This document shows, one piece after another, positions 19,200 to 30,081 of a stretch of DNA of 64,000 nucleotides. Location: contig NZ_JAPPRR010000001.1 of NCBI RefSeq assembly GCF_026719705.1, positions 1,217,255 to 1,281,254 of the forward strand, read 5' to 3'. The DNA is from Pseudokordiimonas caeni (GTDB taxonomy: Bacteria > Pseudomonadota > Alphaproteobacteria > Sphingomonadales > Kordiimonadaceae). The notes under the pieces are model-generated. The model was not told the DNA's origin and searched no databases. It saw nothing but the letters and a program-made list of their open reading frames with translations. Position 1 is the stretch's first letter. The number at the start of each line of letters is the position of its first letter. A program made the translations under genes and the position numbers.

Positions 19200-19664
19200 T
19201 CAGCTCCGTGCGGTGCGGGCAAGTTTGTCCAGCACGCCGTTCACGAAAGCCGCTTCCGCGCGCTCATAAAAGGCGTGGGCGACATCCAGATATTCGTTGA
19301 TGACAACCGCGGTCGGCACATCCGGGCGGGCCGACAGCTCGTAGGCGCCGGCACGGAAAATGGCGTGGATAATGCTCTCAAGCCGTTCGAGCGGCCAGTC
19401 CGCTGTCAGGCAGTCACGGATCGCTTCGTCAAGGTCTGCGCGGCGTTCCCACGCGCCTTTCACGATATCGCCGAAAAGCTCGGTGTCGGCTTCCACATAC
19501 TGATCACCCTCGATCTCGGCGCCAAGGCGGTGACGAATGAATTCCTCGATCACCAGCGGCACTTTCGGATCTTCGCTGACCCCGAGCTGATACAGGGCCT
19601 GAACGGCACCAAGGCGTGCAGCACTACGTGGGCCGCCGGGCTTTTTTGGGGCTTGTCCGTTCAT
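19200..19664 (-). CDS. nusB: Transcription antitermination factor NusB
   Basis: A 154-residue, all-helical RNA-binding protein used with NusE (S10) in rRNA antitermination. The family regions are SAARLGAVQALYQL, the central DWPLERLESIIHAIFRAGAYEL, and VVINEYLDVAHAFYERAEAAFVNGVLD. Its ATG shares one base with the ribH stop (TGATG), so it is translationally coupled. The ribH-nusB pair is one of the most conserved in bacteria. Confidence 0.96.
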   Translation of the reverse strand: MNGQAPKKPGGPRSAARLGAVQALYQLGVSEDPKVPLVIEEFIRHRLGAEIEGDQYVEADTELFGDIVKGAWERRADLDEAIRDCLTADWPLERLESIIHAIFRAGAYELSARPDVPTAVVINEYLDVAHAFYERAEAAFVNGVLDKLARTARS

Positions 19665-20110
19665 CAGATGACGCCGAAGCTTTTGCGGAGCGTCGCCATG
19701 CGCATCGCGGCGTTGGCGGCATCGGCACCTTTGTTCTTCTTGGTGCGCAGCGCGCGCGCCCAGGCCTGATCGTCGTTTTCAACGGTCAGGATGCCGTTGC
19801 CGACAGCCAGATTGTATTTCAGCGCCAGTTCCTGCAGGCCACGGGCGGATTCGCCGCACACATAGTCATAGTGCGTGGTCTCACCGCGGATCACACAGCC
19901 AAGGGCAACATAGCCGTCGTAATCAAGGCCGGAACCGGAATGGGCGAACTTGATGGCAGCAGGAATTTCAAGGGCACCGGGCACATCCACGCGGTCAAAC
20001 GTGGCGCCCGCCTTTTCGATGGCGTCGATGGCGCCGGCGACGAGTTCGTCAGCGATATCTGTGTAGAAGCGCGCTTCCACGATCAGAAGATGCGGCTTGG
20101 GGTCGGACAC
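19664..20110 (-). CDS. ribH: 6,7-dimethyl-8-ribityllumazine synthase
   Basis: Penultimate step of riboflavin synthesis, joining 5-amino-6-ribitylaminouracil and 3,4-dihydroxybutanone 4-phosphate. The 148-residue protein shows [17 protein letters not shown], the substrate-site [11 protein letters not shown] and the signature [15 protein letters not shown] with its catalytic His. The start is GTG at 20110 with AAGGA upstream; a nearby ATG at 20118 is out of frame. Between ribB and nusB in the rib operon. Confidence 0.96.
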   Translation of the reverse strand: MSDPKPHLLIVEARFYTDIADELVAGAIDAIEKAGATFDRVDVPGALEIPAAIKFAHSGSGLDYDGYVALGCVIRGETTHYDYVCGESARGLQELALKYNLAVGNGILTVENDDQAWARALRTKKNKGADAANAAMRMATLRKSFGVI

Positions 20111-20164
20111 GGCGTCATTCCTTTTCTTTGTTCAGCCGCACCTTCAGGACGCGGCGGGCACCAT

Positions 20165-21268
20165 TCAGGCGCCGGGGATCGGGCGGTGTTCTACAATATC
20201 GAGGCCATAGCCATCAAGGCCCACGACATGGCTTGAGGAGTTTGACAGCAGAATCATGTGGCGCACACCGATATCGCGCAGGATCTGGGCACCGATGCCG
20301 TAGTCCCGCAGTTCGTTATGATGCCCGCCAGACGGCGCTTTCGCCTGAAGTGCCTGCGACGGGCGCATGCCGGCCAGTCCCGGGAACAGGACAGCCACGC
20401 CCCTGCCCTCGGATTCAATCACATCAAGTGCGCGGCCAAGCTGGCCCGAACGCGGGCTTGCGCCGTCCAGCATATCCTCGAACGGGTTCATCGAATGCAT
20501 GCGGACAAGGGTCGGCGTATCGGCATCGATATCACCCAGCACCAGCGCCACGGTCTCGCGGCGATCCGAGGTGGCATTGTAAACGCGGACGGTCCATTCC
20601 GCCCCGCTCCGGCGGCGGAAGGTGGACGTCGCCACGGTTTCCACCAGATGATCATATTTCAGGCGGTAAGCGATCAGATCACGGATCGTGGCCACTTTCA
20701 TCTTGTGCTGTTTCGCGAATTCCACCAGCTCCGGCAGGCGCGCCATGGTGCCATCGTCATTCATGATCTCGCAGATCACGGCAGACGGGTTGAGGCCGGC
20801 AAGGCGCGAAATATCGACCGATGCCTCGGTATGGCCGGCACGCTCCAGCACGCCGCCGTCACGCGCCATCAGCGGGAAAACGTGGCCAGGGGTGGCGAGA
20901 TCGTCCTTGCCCTTCGACGCATCGATAGCAACCGCGATGGTACGGGCGCGGTCTGCGGCTGAAATACCGGTCGCCACCCCCGTCTTGGCTTCGATCGAAA
21001 CCGTGAAGGCCGTCTGGTGGCGGCTTTCGTTATTATAACTCATCAGCGGCAGGCCAAGCTCCGCCACGCGCTGGCGGGTGAGCGGCAGGCAGATAAGACC
21101 ACGCCCGTATTTCGCCATGAAATTGATTGCATCCGGCGTCGCCATCTGGGCGGGGATGATCAGGTCCCCTTCATTTTCCCGGTCTTCATCGTCCACAAGG
21201 ATGAACATGCGGCCATTGCGGGCATCTTCGATCACGTCCTCGATGGGTGAAAGGTAGGATTGCGGCAC
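20165..21268 (-). CDS. ribB: 3,4-dihydroxy-2-butanone-4-phosphate synthase with degenerate GTP cyclohydrolase II domain
   Basis: A 367-residue two-domain protein. Residues 1 to about 200 are an intact RibB domain ([48 protein letters not shown]) that makes the four-carbon unit of riboflavin from ribulose 5-phosphate. The C-terminal RibA-like domain keeps [13 protein letters not shown] and the overall length, but the three zinc-binding Cys of GTP cyclohydrolase II are absent, so it should not have that activity (a RibBX-type hybrid). A true ribA must then lie elsewhere. The start is GTG at 21268. Confidence 0.92.
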   Translation of the reverse strand: MPQSYLSPIEDVIEDARNGRMFILVDDEDRENEGDLIIPAQMATPDAINFMAKYGRGLICLPLTRQRVAELGLPLMSYNNESRHQTAFTVSIEAKTGVATGISAADRARTIAVAIDASKGKDDLATPGHVFPLMARDGGVLERAGHTEASVDISRLAGLNPSAVICEIMNDDGTMARLPELVEFAKQHKMKVATIRDLIAYRLKYDHLVETVATSTFRRRSGAEWTVRVYNATSDRRETVALVLGDIDADTPTLVRMHSMNPFEDMLDGASPRSGQLGRALDVIESEGRGVAVLFPGLAGMRPSQALQAKAPSGGHHNELRDYGIGAQILRDIGVRHMILLSNSSSHVVGLDGYGLDIVEHRPIPGA

Positions 21269-21271
21269 GGA

Positions 21272-21871
21272 TCAGGCCCTTTCAGTCAGCCGCGCCACAT
21301 AGCGCGCAAGAATATCGAATTCCACATTCACCCGGTCGTCCGCCTTGGCGGTACGGAAGCTCGTCACTTCCTGCGTGTGGGGAATGAGATTGATGGCGAT
21401 CACGGTGCCATCCGCCGTATCTGTCACCTTGTTGACGGTCAGCGACGTGCCGTTGATGGCAACGCTGCCCTTTTCGGCAACATAACGGCCCCAGCGCGCC
21501 GGCACTTTGATATCCATGGCAATCGAGCCGCCGACGGCTTCAAACCGAACGATCTCGCCCACGCAGTCGACATGGCCGGTGACGATATGGCCGCCAAGCT
21601 CGTCCCCGAGCTTCAGCGAGCGTTCAAGATTGATCAGGCTGCCGACCTGCCAGTCACCGAGCGCGGTCACCCGCAGCGTTTCATCCGAAACGTCTGCCGC
21701 AAACCAGTCGTCGCCCTTGTCGACAACCGTGAGGCAAACGCCCCCGCAAGCGATGGAGGCCCCGATGGCGACGTCGGAGAGATCGTAGCCGGTGCCGATG
21801 ACGACCCGAAGGTCGCCGCCTTTTTCGAGCGCCCTGACCGCGCCCACATCCGTGACAATGCCCGTAAACAT
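21272..21871 (-). CDS. ribE: Riboflavin synthase alpha chain
   Basis: Dismutates two lumazine molecules to riboflavin. The 199-residue protein has the family's internal duplication: each half starts with a beta-barrel motif (MFTGIVTDVGAVRAL; HIVTGHVDCVGEIVRF) and contains a catalytic-site segment (ACGGVCLTV; AINGTSLTVNKV). It lies 3 bases upstream of ribB and 9 bases after ribD in the operon. Called ribC in some nomenclatures. Confidence 0.95.
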   Translation of the reverse strand: MFTGIVTDVGAVRALEKGGDLRVVIGTGYDLSDVAIGASIACGGVCLTVVDKGDDWFAADVSDETLRVTALGDWQVGSLINLERSLKLGDELGGHIVTGHVDCVGEIVRFEAVGGSIAMDIKVPARWGRYVAEKGSVAINGTSLTVNKVTDTADGTVIAINLIPHTQEVTSFRTAKADDRVNVEFDILARYVARLTERA

Positions 21872-21880
21872 GCCGCCTCG

Positions 21881-22984
21881 TTACTCTTCCTTGATCCAGG
21901 ATGCAAGAACATCGGGCCCGAGCGGGCGCATCCCCTGAAGTTTAAATCTGGGCGCTGAGCCAAGCGCCGTCAAGCCAAGCGCGGCGATTGCAGGTGTTGC
22001 ATCGCCGCCAAGCGCCATACCGCTCACGAAATGTTCAACTCGCGAAGCGAGCCCTGCCTTCAGGAACGAGGCATGCACCTCTCCGCCGCCTTCCACAAGC
22101 ACGCGGGTGAGGCCCTCGTCGCCCAGGCGCTTTGCAACAGCACTCATGTCGCGGATATCCTGAACGACCAAAACCTTTACCCCTGCCGACACAAGGGCAT
22201 CGCTGCCCGCCCCGCCTGCGACTTCGGTGACGACCCAAAGCGGCAACCGGGATGCCGACTGCACGAGTTTCGATGTCACGGGCAAACGCAAACTGCGGTC
22301 CAGCACAATGCGGATGGGGGAGCGGTCCTCGAGCCCCTCGACCCGGCAATCAAGCACAGGGTCATCGGCAAGCGCAGTACCGATGCCGATAAGGATCGCA
22401 TCGTGCGCGGCCCGCATCATATGGCCCATGCGGCGGGCATCATGGCTCGTGATCCAGCGGCTTTCGCCATTTGACAGCGCAATGCGGCCATCAAGGCTTG
22501 TTGCCATCTTGAGGGTGAAGCCCGGCCTGCCGGTTGCGACGCGCGAGAAGAAGCCGGCATTGATCACCTCTGCTTCGGCGCGGCGCACCCCTTCGGTCAC
22601 CGCAATGCCGGCCGCCTTGAGGATGGCAATTCCCCGACCCGCCACGCGTGGGTCACTGTCGCCTGCCGCCGTCACCACACGGGCAACACCCGCCGCAACC
22701 AGTGCTTCGGCGCAGGGCGGTGTTTTGCCATGGTGGGCGCAGGGTTCAAGCGTAACATAGGCAGTGGCACCGCGCGCTGCAGTGCCCGCCTCTCTCAAGG
22801 CTTCGGCTTCGGCGTGTGGCCTGCCGCCGGGTTGGGTATAGCCCCGGCCAACGATGATGCGATCCCCGACGATCACACAGCCAACGGAAGGGTTCGGAAA
22901 GGTGCGGCCGAGGCCACGGCGGGCCAGCGCCAGCGCATGGCCCATCAGGCGCGCGTCATCCGGCTGCTGGGGTGCGCCTGCCAC
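21881..22984 (-). CDS. ribD: Bifunctional pyrimidine deaminase/reductase
   Basis: Second and third steps of riboflavin synthesis. In the 367-residue protein residues 1-145 form the deaminase, with zinc site HAEAEAL and PCAHHGKTPPCAEAL; residues from about 150 form the NADPH-dependent reductase (KMATSLDGRIAL, DAILIGIGTALADDP, VEGGGEVHASFL). The start is a GTG immediately after the nrdR stop (TGAGTG). Length and domain order are normal. Confidence 0.95.
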   Translation of the reverse strand: MAGAPQQPDDARLMGHALALARRGLGRTFPNPSVGCVIVGDRIIVGRGYTQPGGRPHAEAEALREAGTAARGATAYVTLEPCAHHGKTPPCAEALVAAGVARVVTAAGDSDPRVAGRGIAILKAAGIAVTEGVRRAEAEVINAGFFSRVATGRPGFTLKMATSLDGRIALSNGESRWITSHDARRMGHMMRAAHDAILIGIGTALADDPVLDCRVEGLEDRSPIRIVLDRSLRLPVTSKLVQSASRLPLWVVTEVAGGAGSDALVSAGVKVLVVQDIRDMSAVAKRLGDEGLTRVLVEGGGEVHASFLKAGLASRVEHFVSGMALGGDATPAIAALGLTALGSAPRFKLQGMRPLGPDVLASWIKEE

Positions 22985-23458
22985 TCATGCTTCCCCGGCG
23001 TCCTCGTCAGACGGCTCCATGCCGCTGAGGAAGTTTGCAAAGTCGGAAGCTTCACGGAAATTTCGATATACCGAGGCGTAACGGACATATGCAACCTGAT
23101 CGAGGCGCTCCAGCCCCTCCATCACCAGCTTGCCGATCTGGTCGGAATGCACTTCGCTGTCACCCAGCGATTCAAGCTGGCGGACGATACCGTTGATCAT
23201 GCGTTCAATCCGCTCGGATTCCACCGGACGCTTCCTGAGCGCGATATCGAGGGAACGTTCCAGCTTGTTGCGGTCGAACGGCACATGGCGGCCGTTGCGT
23301 TTGATCACGGTCAGTTCACGCAGTTGCACGCGTTCAAACGTCGTGAAGCGGGCACCGCAGGCGGTGCAGGAGCGACGGCGACGGATCGCGGAATTGTCTT
23401 CCGTGGGCCGCGAATCCTTCACCTGGGTATCTTCATGCTGACAGAACGGGCAACGCAT
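22985..23458 (-). CDS. nrdR: Transcriptional repressor NrdR
   Basis: Represses ribonucleotide reductase genes in response to ATP/dATP. The 157-residue protein has an N-terminal zinc ribbon ([17 protein letters not shown] with a second Cys pair in [12 protein letters not shown]) and an ATP-cone domain starting [20 protein letters not shown]. No FMN riboswitch lies between glyA and nrdR (only 63 bases). The order glyA-nrdR-ribD is conserved in alphaproteobacteria. Confidence 0.96.
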   Translation of the reverse strand: MRCPFCQHEDTQVKDSRPTEDNSAIRRRRSCTACGARFTTFERVQLRELTVIKRNGRHVPFDRNKLERSLDIALRKRPVESERIERMINGIVRQLESLGDSEVHSDQIGKLVMEGLERLDQVAYVRYASVYRNFREASDFANFLSGMEPSDEDAGEA

Positions 23459-23521
23459 TGATCAAATCCCCCTTTGTAAACCGGCCGGTACGAACCCCCA
23501 TCCGCACCGGCCAGCCTAGCG

Positions 23522-24814
<1,293 letters not shown>

Positions 24815-24860
24815 GGAAAGTACCTCGTGCGCTATGCTCAGAAACCGGTTGATCGCGTCT

Positions 24861-25304
24861 TTAGCCTTTAATGCCGAGCTTGTCGACCCGGCGTTGATGG
24901 CGGCCACCCTCGAACGGTGTGTCGAGGAATTCATTCAGGCAATCGATGGCTACCTCGTCGCCGATAAGGCGCGCACCAAGGGCCAGTACGTTGGCGTCGT
25001 TATGCTGGCGCGACAGGCGGGCCATCAGGCCGCTTTGGCAAAGTGCCGCACGCACCGCGGGATTGCGGTTGGCCGCAATCGAAATACCGATACCCGAGCC
25101 GCAGACGATAACACCACGCTCGGCCTTGCCTGCCGCAATCGCGTCGCCGACAGCTGTGCCGAAATCAGGATAATCGACGGATTCAAGGCCGTGCGCACCC
25201 AAGTCCAGCGCTTCATAACCACGAGCGGCGAGCCACTCCTTGATTTTTTCCTTGAGGGCAAATCCGGCATGATCGGAAGCAAGGGCGATGGGTTTGGCGC
25301 TCAT
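24861..25304 (-). CDS. rpiB: Ribose 5-phosphate isomerase B
   Basis: Interconverts ribose 5-phosphate and ribulose 5-phosphate (LacAB/RpiB family). The 147-residue protein starts [16 protein letters not shown], with the catalytic Cys in [17 protein letters not shown] and the end-of-domain [15 protein letters not shown]. The ATG at 25304 is chosen by homology; the frame continues 32 residues further upstream without family similarity. It heads the long minus-strand run to thiL. Confidence 0.95.
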   Translation of the reverse strand: MSAKPIALASDHAGFALKEKIKEWLAARGYEALDLGAHGLESVDYPDFGTAVGDAIAAGKAERGVIVCGSGIGISIAANRNPAVRAALCQSGLMARLSRQHNDANVLALGARLIGDEVAIDCLNEFLDTPFEGGRHQRRVDKLGIKG

Positions 25305-25606
25305 GATCGGTCCATTCGTAACGGTTGGGGAATTTCTGTCGCGAGGAAAAGTACAGTCGAGCCTTTTCAGCCAGTCTTCTTCTCCGCCGCGTCTTAGCAC
25401 AATAGATCCGGCAACCCAAGACGAGCGTATATGGATCGGCGCAATTTAAACTAGCTTCCGACAATCGATAAAATTTTCGGAAAATTAGCGGAAGCTTAAC
25501 CAATTCAAAGCTATTGAGTGGCACGTCATCGCTATTTCTTGTTGAAAGCCCCCCTGCTTTCAGCAATATAAAATCATCACATGTCAAGAAGTCGAGGTGG
25601 ATTTTA
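25305..25606. promoter_or_regulatory. Divergent rpiB / mucR promoter region
   Basis: This 302-base gap is AT-rich compared with its surroundings. It holds a TTCCGA...TCGGAA inverted pair and an AATTTTCGGAAAATT palindrome near 25455-25487, and a small hairpin with arms TGAAAGC and GCTTTCA (25543-25549 with 25556-25562) in the mucR leader. No gene is visible. AT-rich palindromes here would suit binding by the MucR-type regulator itself, which is inference. Confidence 0.4.
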
Positions 25607-26020
25607 ATGTCCGGGAATGCAATTCAGAAGCTAATCGGAGAAGATGTGCTTGCGCTTACGGCTGATATTGTTACGGCCTACGTAAGCAATAACACGATTT
25701 CGACGGACGATCTGCCACGCATGATCCATTCGGTATTCAGCACCCTGTCGTCGCTCAACGGGGCCGAAGCCGAGTCGCAGCCGGTCGAACAGAAACCTGC
25801 GGTATCGCCGAAAAAATCTTATACGGACGATTACATCATCTGCCTTGAGGACGGTAAGAAGCTGAAAATGCTCAAACGTTACCTCCGCACGCGCTATAAT
25901 CTCACCCCTGAGGAATATCGTGCAAAGTGGAACCTGCCGGCCGATTACCCGATGGTCGCCCCGAATTACGCCAAGCAGCGGTCCGCCTTCGCGAAAAAAA
26001 TCGGCCTCGGCAAGCGCTGA
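25607..26020 (+). CDS. MucR/Ros family transcriptional regulator with an altered zinc-finger motif
   Basis: A 137-residue protein. The C-terminal DNA-binding domain is unmistakable: CLEDGKKLKMLKRYLRTRY, then LTPEEYRAKWNLPADYPMVAPNYAKQR and KKIGLGK. The classical Ros finger is Cys-x2-Cys-x9-His-x4-His; here only the first Cys remains and the other three ligands are Asp, Tyr and Tyr, as in zinc-free MucR homologues. The N-terminal part probably mediates oligomerisation. MucR proteins are H-NS-like or cell-cycle regulators in alphaproteobacteria. The ATG at 25607 has GAGGTGG upstream. Confidence 0.93.
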   Translation: MSGNAIQKLIGEDVLALTADIVTAYVSNNTISTDDLPRMIHSVFSTLSSLNGAEAESQPVEQKPAVSPKKSYTDDYIICLEDGKKLKMLKRYLRTRYNLTPEEYRAKWNLPADYPMVAPNYAKQRSAFAKKIGLGKR

Positions 26021-26043
26021 TAAAATTAACGCTGAATTCTTGC

Positions 26044-26069
26044 AAAAGCCCGGTTTCTGCCGGGCTTTT
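26044..26069 (+). terminator. Rho-independent terminator after the mucR-like gene
   Basis: A 10-bp stem (AAAAGCCCGG / CCGGGCTTTT) with loop TTTCTG directly follows the stop codon by 23 bases. The U-run is part of the right arm. It could also act for the DUF6898-like gene ending at 26097 on the other strand. Confidence 0.85.
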
Positions 26070-26096
26070 ACTTTGGGGCATTAACCTTATTATTTG

Positions 26097-26327
26097 TCAG
26101 GTAAGGATGCCGCCTCGCCCGCCGGACGTGCCCCCACCACCCTGCCCGCCAGCCTTCTTGGCACGCACATATTCAAGCTTGCGGATGGCCAGGCGCTCAA
26201 GCTCCATACGGCTCACGCGCGGGTCGCCAACGATGCTGACTTCAAGCCCCGTGCGTTCGCACACAGCCGTGACTTTCACGACAGTGCCCATCTTGATGAA
26301 TTCGATGATGACCCCGGCGCCTGCCAT
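26097..26327 (-). CDS. Small protein, DUF6898-like
   Basis: A 76-residue protein: VIIEFIKMGTVVKVTAVCERTG is beta-rich, then DPRVSRMELERLAIRKLEYV, then a Gly-rich tail. The pattern resembles DUF6898 proteins often found beside hemA in alphaproteobacteria. No function is known. It starts 14 bases after the hemA stop, on the same strand, and is probably translated from the hemA message. Confidence 0.6.
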   Translation of the reverse strand: MAGAGVIIEFIKMGTVVKVTAVCERTGLEVSIVGDPRVSRMELERLAIRKLEYVRAKKAGGQGGGGTSGGRGGILT

Positions 26328-26341
26328 GGTGTCGCGCCCGG

Positions 26342-27559
26342 TCAGGACGCTTTCTTCTTGAGCCCGAGCCGCGCCCAGATATCGACAAGGGCAGCGACAA
26401 GCGCGTCCATCATGCTGTCGTCATGCATGGGGCCGGGGGTGAAGCGCAGGCGCTCGGTCCCGCGCGGCACGGTCGGATAATTGATCGGCTGCACATAGAC
26501 GCCGTATTCATTGAGGAGCGTGTCGGACACTTCCTTGCAGAGCACGGGGTCGCCGACGAAAAGCGGCACGATATGGCTGACCGAGTCCATCACCGGTAGT
26601 CCGGCGGCCCGGAAGCGGCGTTTCAGTTCGGCCGCGCGAGCCTGCTGACCGTCACGTTCGATCTGGCTGACTTTCAGGTGACGAATGCTGGCCAGCGCCC
26701 CTGCTGCCAGCACCGGCGACAGCGAGGTCGTGAAGATGAAGCCCGACGCCATCGAGCGCACGACATCAACCAACGTTTTGGATGCAGCGATATAGCCGCC
26801 CATCACGCCAAATGCCTTGCCAAGTGTGCCCTCGATCACGGTCAGGCGGTGCGCGACCTTGTCGCGTTCAGAAACGCCACCACCACGCGGACCATACATG
26901 CCAACGGCATGCACTTCATCAAGGTAGGTCATGGCGTCATATTTGTCGGCCAGATCACAGATGGCTTCAATCGGCGCGATGTCGCCGTCCATGCTGTAAA
27001 CGGATTCAAACGCGATAAGCTTCGGGCGCGACGGATCAGCAGCCTTCAGAAGCTCTTCGAGATGTTCAAGATCGTTATGGCGGAAGATGTGGCGCTCGGC
27101 GCCGCTGTTGCGGATGCCCTGGATCATCGAGGCATGGTTCAGCGCGTCCGAGAAGACGATGCAGTTCGGCAGAACCTTGGCGAGCGTCGAAAGCGTCGCC
27201 TCGTTCGAGATATAGCCCGAAGTGAAAAGAAGCGCAGATTCCTTGCCGTGGAGATCGGCCAGTTCGCGCTCCAGGAGCACATGATAATGATGGTTGCCCG
27301 CGATGTTACGGGTGCCGCCGGCGCCAGCGCCGGTTTCATCAAGCGCCTTGTGCATGGCTTCCAGCACCGTCGGATGCTGGCCCATCCCCAAATAATCGTT
27401 GGAGCACCAGACCGTGATGGCGCGGGCATTGTCGCCGGCGTCAAAGCGGGTCGCGCGGGGGAATTCCCCCCGGTGGCGGGAAATATCCGCGAAGACGCGA
27501 TAACGCCCCTCAGCCTGAATGGCGGCAATCGCGTCAGCGAATACTTTTTCGTAATCCAT
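26342..27559 (-). CDS. hemA: 5-aminolevulinate synthase
   Basis: Condenses glycine and succinyl-CoA (Shemin route to heme), typical of alphaproteobacteria. The 405-residue PLP enzyme contains [14 protein letters not shown], the glycine-rich [38 protein letters not shown] and the PLP-Lys in [18 protein letters not shown]. The ATG at 27559 ([10 protein letters not shown]) is preferred; an ATG seven codons upstream at 27580 is possible. Succinyl-CoA ties it metabolically to the methylmalonyl-CoA mutase at 4-9 kb. Confidence 0.96.
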   Translation of the reverse strand: MDYEKVFADAIAAIQAEGRYRVFADISRHRGEFPRATRFDAGDNARAITVWCSNDYLGMGQHPTVLEAMHKALDETGAGAGGTRNIAGNHHYHVLLERELADLHGKESALLFTSGYISNEATLSTLAKVLPNCIVFSDALNHASMIQGIRNSGAERHIFRHNDLEHLEELLKAADPSRPKLIAFESVYSMDGDIAPIEAICDLADKYDAMTYLDEVHAVGMYGPRGGGVSERDKVAHRLTVIEGTLGKAFGVMGGYIAASKTLVDVVRSMASGFIFTTSLSPVLAAGALASIRHLKVSQIERDGQQARAAELKRRFRAAGLPVMDSVSHIVPLFVGDPVLCKEVSDTLLNEYGVYVQPINYPTVPRGTERLRFTPGPMHDDSMMDALVAALVDIWARLGLKKKAS

Positions 27560-27666
27560 CGGGCACTGTCCAACTGTCATATACCGCGCCAGTGTATCGG
27601 CGCGGCATGTTTAGCGCAACCATACGAAAGTAGTCCAGTGGCCAATTTGTCGCAGCAAGGTGCGAC

Positions 27667-28146
27667 TTACATCCCGAAATGCAGTTTGTCGGACCAGAAG
27701 CGTTCAAGATTCCTGAGATTGCGACGCAGGCTCTTCAGTTCCTCCGGCGACAACAGGTTGTCGGCGAGGATCTCTTCCAGGTGATTCTGGTAGAGCTTCT
27801 CGACCATATCCCGCACCACATAGCCCTCGTCTGTCAGCGAGATACGCACCGAACGGCGGTCGAAATCTGACCGCTCATGACGCATGTAGCCCATCTCGAC
27901 CAGTTTCTTGAGGTTATAGGAAACGTTGGAGCCCTGATAATAACCGCGGGTTTTCAGCTCACCCGCCGTCATTTCATTCTCGCCGATATTGTAGACGAGC
28001 AGCGCCTGAACGGGGTTCAAGTCCTCAAGGCCGGCACGGTCAAGCTGGTCCTTGATCACGTCAAGAAGGCGGCGGTGAAGGCGCTCGACCAGCGACAGAA
28101 GGTCGTGGAACAGGAACTTGGGATCGTCAAAATTGTAGTCGTTCAT
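27667..28146 (-). CDS. MarR family winged-helix regulator (LdtR-like)
   Basis: A 159-residue MarR-type regulator. The winged helix is at about residues 50-105: NPVQALLVYNIGENEMTAGELK, recognition helix YYQGSNVSYNLKKLVEMGY, wing ERSDFDRRSVRISLTDEG. It resembles the alphaproteobacterial LdtR/ MarR group known to control L,D-transpeptidase and stress genes, but its targets here are unknown. The ATG at 28146 is chosen because the longer frame is not conserved. It is divergent from hemB. Confidence 0.8.
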   Translation of the reverse strand: MNDYNFDDPKFLFHDLLSLVERLHRRLLDVIKDQLDRAGLEDLNPVQALLVYNIGENEMTAGELKTRGYYQGSNVSYNLKKLVEMGYMRHERSDFDRRSVRISLTDEGYVVRDMVEKLYQNHLEEILADNLLSPEELKSLRRNLRNLERFWSDKLHFGM

Positions 28147-28217
28147 TTTCGTTCGCCTGATTTCTGTCCGAATTTTCGTCGAACTGTTACCATTTGCCGC
28201 ACTGTTTCGCACAAAGC

Positions 28218-28232
28218 TTAACGCGAAGTTAA
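28218..28232. promoter_or_regulatory. Candidate CtrA binding site (TTAA-N7-TTAA)
   Basis: TTAACGCGAAGTTAA matches the full CtrA consensus TTAA-N7-TTAA exactly. It lies in the 190-base divergent region between the MarR-like gene (start 28146) and hemB (start 28337). CtrA is the alphaproteobacterial cell-cycle/motility response regulator. Confidence 0.45.
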
Positions 28233-28300
28233 ACCTAAAATTGCCAGCAATTTTTCGCAACAGTGATGAAGCACATGACAGAAGTTTGCCAAGGCGTTAG

Positions 28301-29326
<1,026 letters not shown>

Positions 29327-29343
29327 TCGGCAACCGGGCGGGG

Positions 29344-30081
29344 TTATTCGCCCTGCCCGTCCCGCGTCAGCGAGCGGATGATGCCGCGCATGGTGTGGAT
29401 TTCCTGCGTAGACCAGCCAGCCGAGTGAAACAGATTCTGCAGCATCCGCTTCTGCGTGGCGCGGCGGTCTTCGCTGCGGAAGAAGCCACGGCCTTCAAGT
29501 GCTGCTTCCAGATGCTCGATCAGCCCCAGAAACTCCGATTTCGGCGCAGCGCCATCGGGGTGTGCGGGCTGGATCGGCGTGGTTTTATCCACAGCTTGCG
29601 AGAATTCATATGCCAGCAAGATCACTGCTTGGGCGAGATTGAGGCTGCCGAATTCCGGGTTCACCGGCACGGTCAGCACCGTGTCCGCAAGCGCCACGTC
29701 GTCGTTTGAAAGGCCGGAACGTTCGGGCCCGAACAGGATTGCAGGCCGCTCGCCGCGCGCAATGGCGGCATGCATCTCGGCCGAACAGACACGCGGTGTT
29801 ACCACCGGCTTCGGCATGTCGCGGTCCCGCACCGTGGAGGCATAAACGCTGGTGCAGTCGGCAATCGCCTCTTCGACCGTATCGAAGACCTTCGCGTTAT
29901 CGAGGATCACATCAGCGCCAGATGCCGCAGGGCCAGCCGCCGGGTTCGGCCAACCGTCGCGCGGCGCCACCAGCCGCATGTCGGTCAGTCCGAAATTGAG
30001 CATGGCCCGCGCCGCCTTGCCGATATTCTCGCCAAGCTGCGGCCGCACAAGAATGATGGCGGGCTGAAGATCACTCATCAT
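29344..30081 (-). CDS. trmJ: tRNA (cytidine/uridine-32-2'-O)-methyltransferase TrmJ
   Basis: A 245-residue SPOUT-superfamily RNA methyltransferase: AIILVRPQLGENIGKAARAMLNFGL at the start and the knot motifs ILFGPERSGLSNDDVALAD and VNPEFGSLNLAQAVILLAYE are diagnostic of the TrmJ/LasT group. It methylates position 32 of tRNAs. Two adjacent ATG codons (30081, 30078) overlap the cysS stop; GGAAGG precedes them. Convergent with hemB after 17 bases. Confidence 0.88.
   Translation of the reverse strand: MMSDLQPAIILVRPQLGENIGKAARAMLNFGLTDMRLVAPRDGWPNPAAGPAASGADVILDNAKVFDTVEEAIADCTSVYASTVRDRDMPKPVVTPRVCSAEMHAAIARGERPAILFGPERSGLSNDDVALADTVLTVPVNPEFGSLNLAQAVILLAYEFSQAVDKTTPIQPAHPDGAAPKSEFLGLIEHLEAALEGRGFFRSEDRRATQKRMLQNLFHSAGWSTQEIHTMRGIIRSLTRDGQGE

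Noticed and set aside
23459-23521. FMN riboswitch before the rib genes
   Set aside because: The nrdR leader is only 63 bases to the glyA stop and shows none of the conserved RFN helices.
29327-29365. Terminator between convergent hemB and trmJ
   Set aside because: The possible CGGGC/GCCCG pairing is interrupted and has no T-run, so it was not listed.
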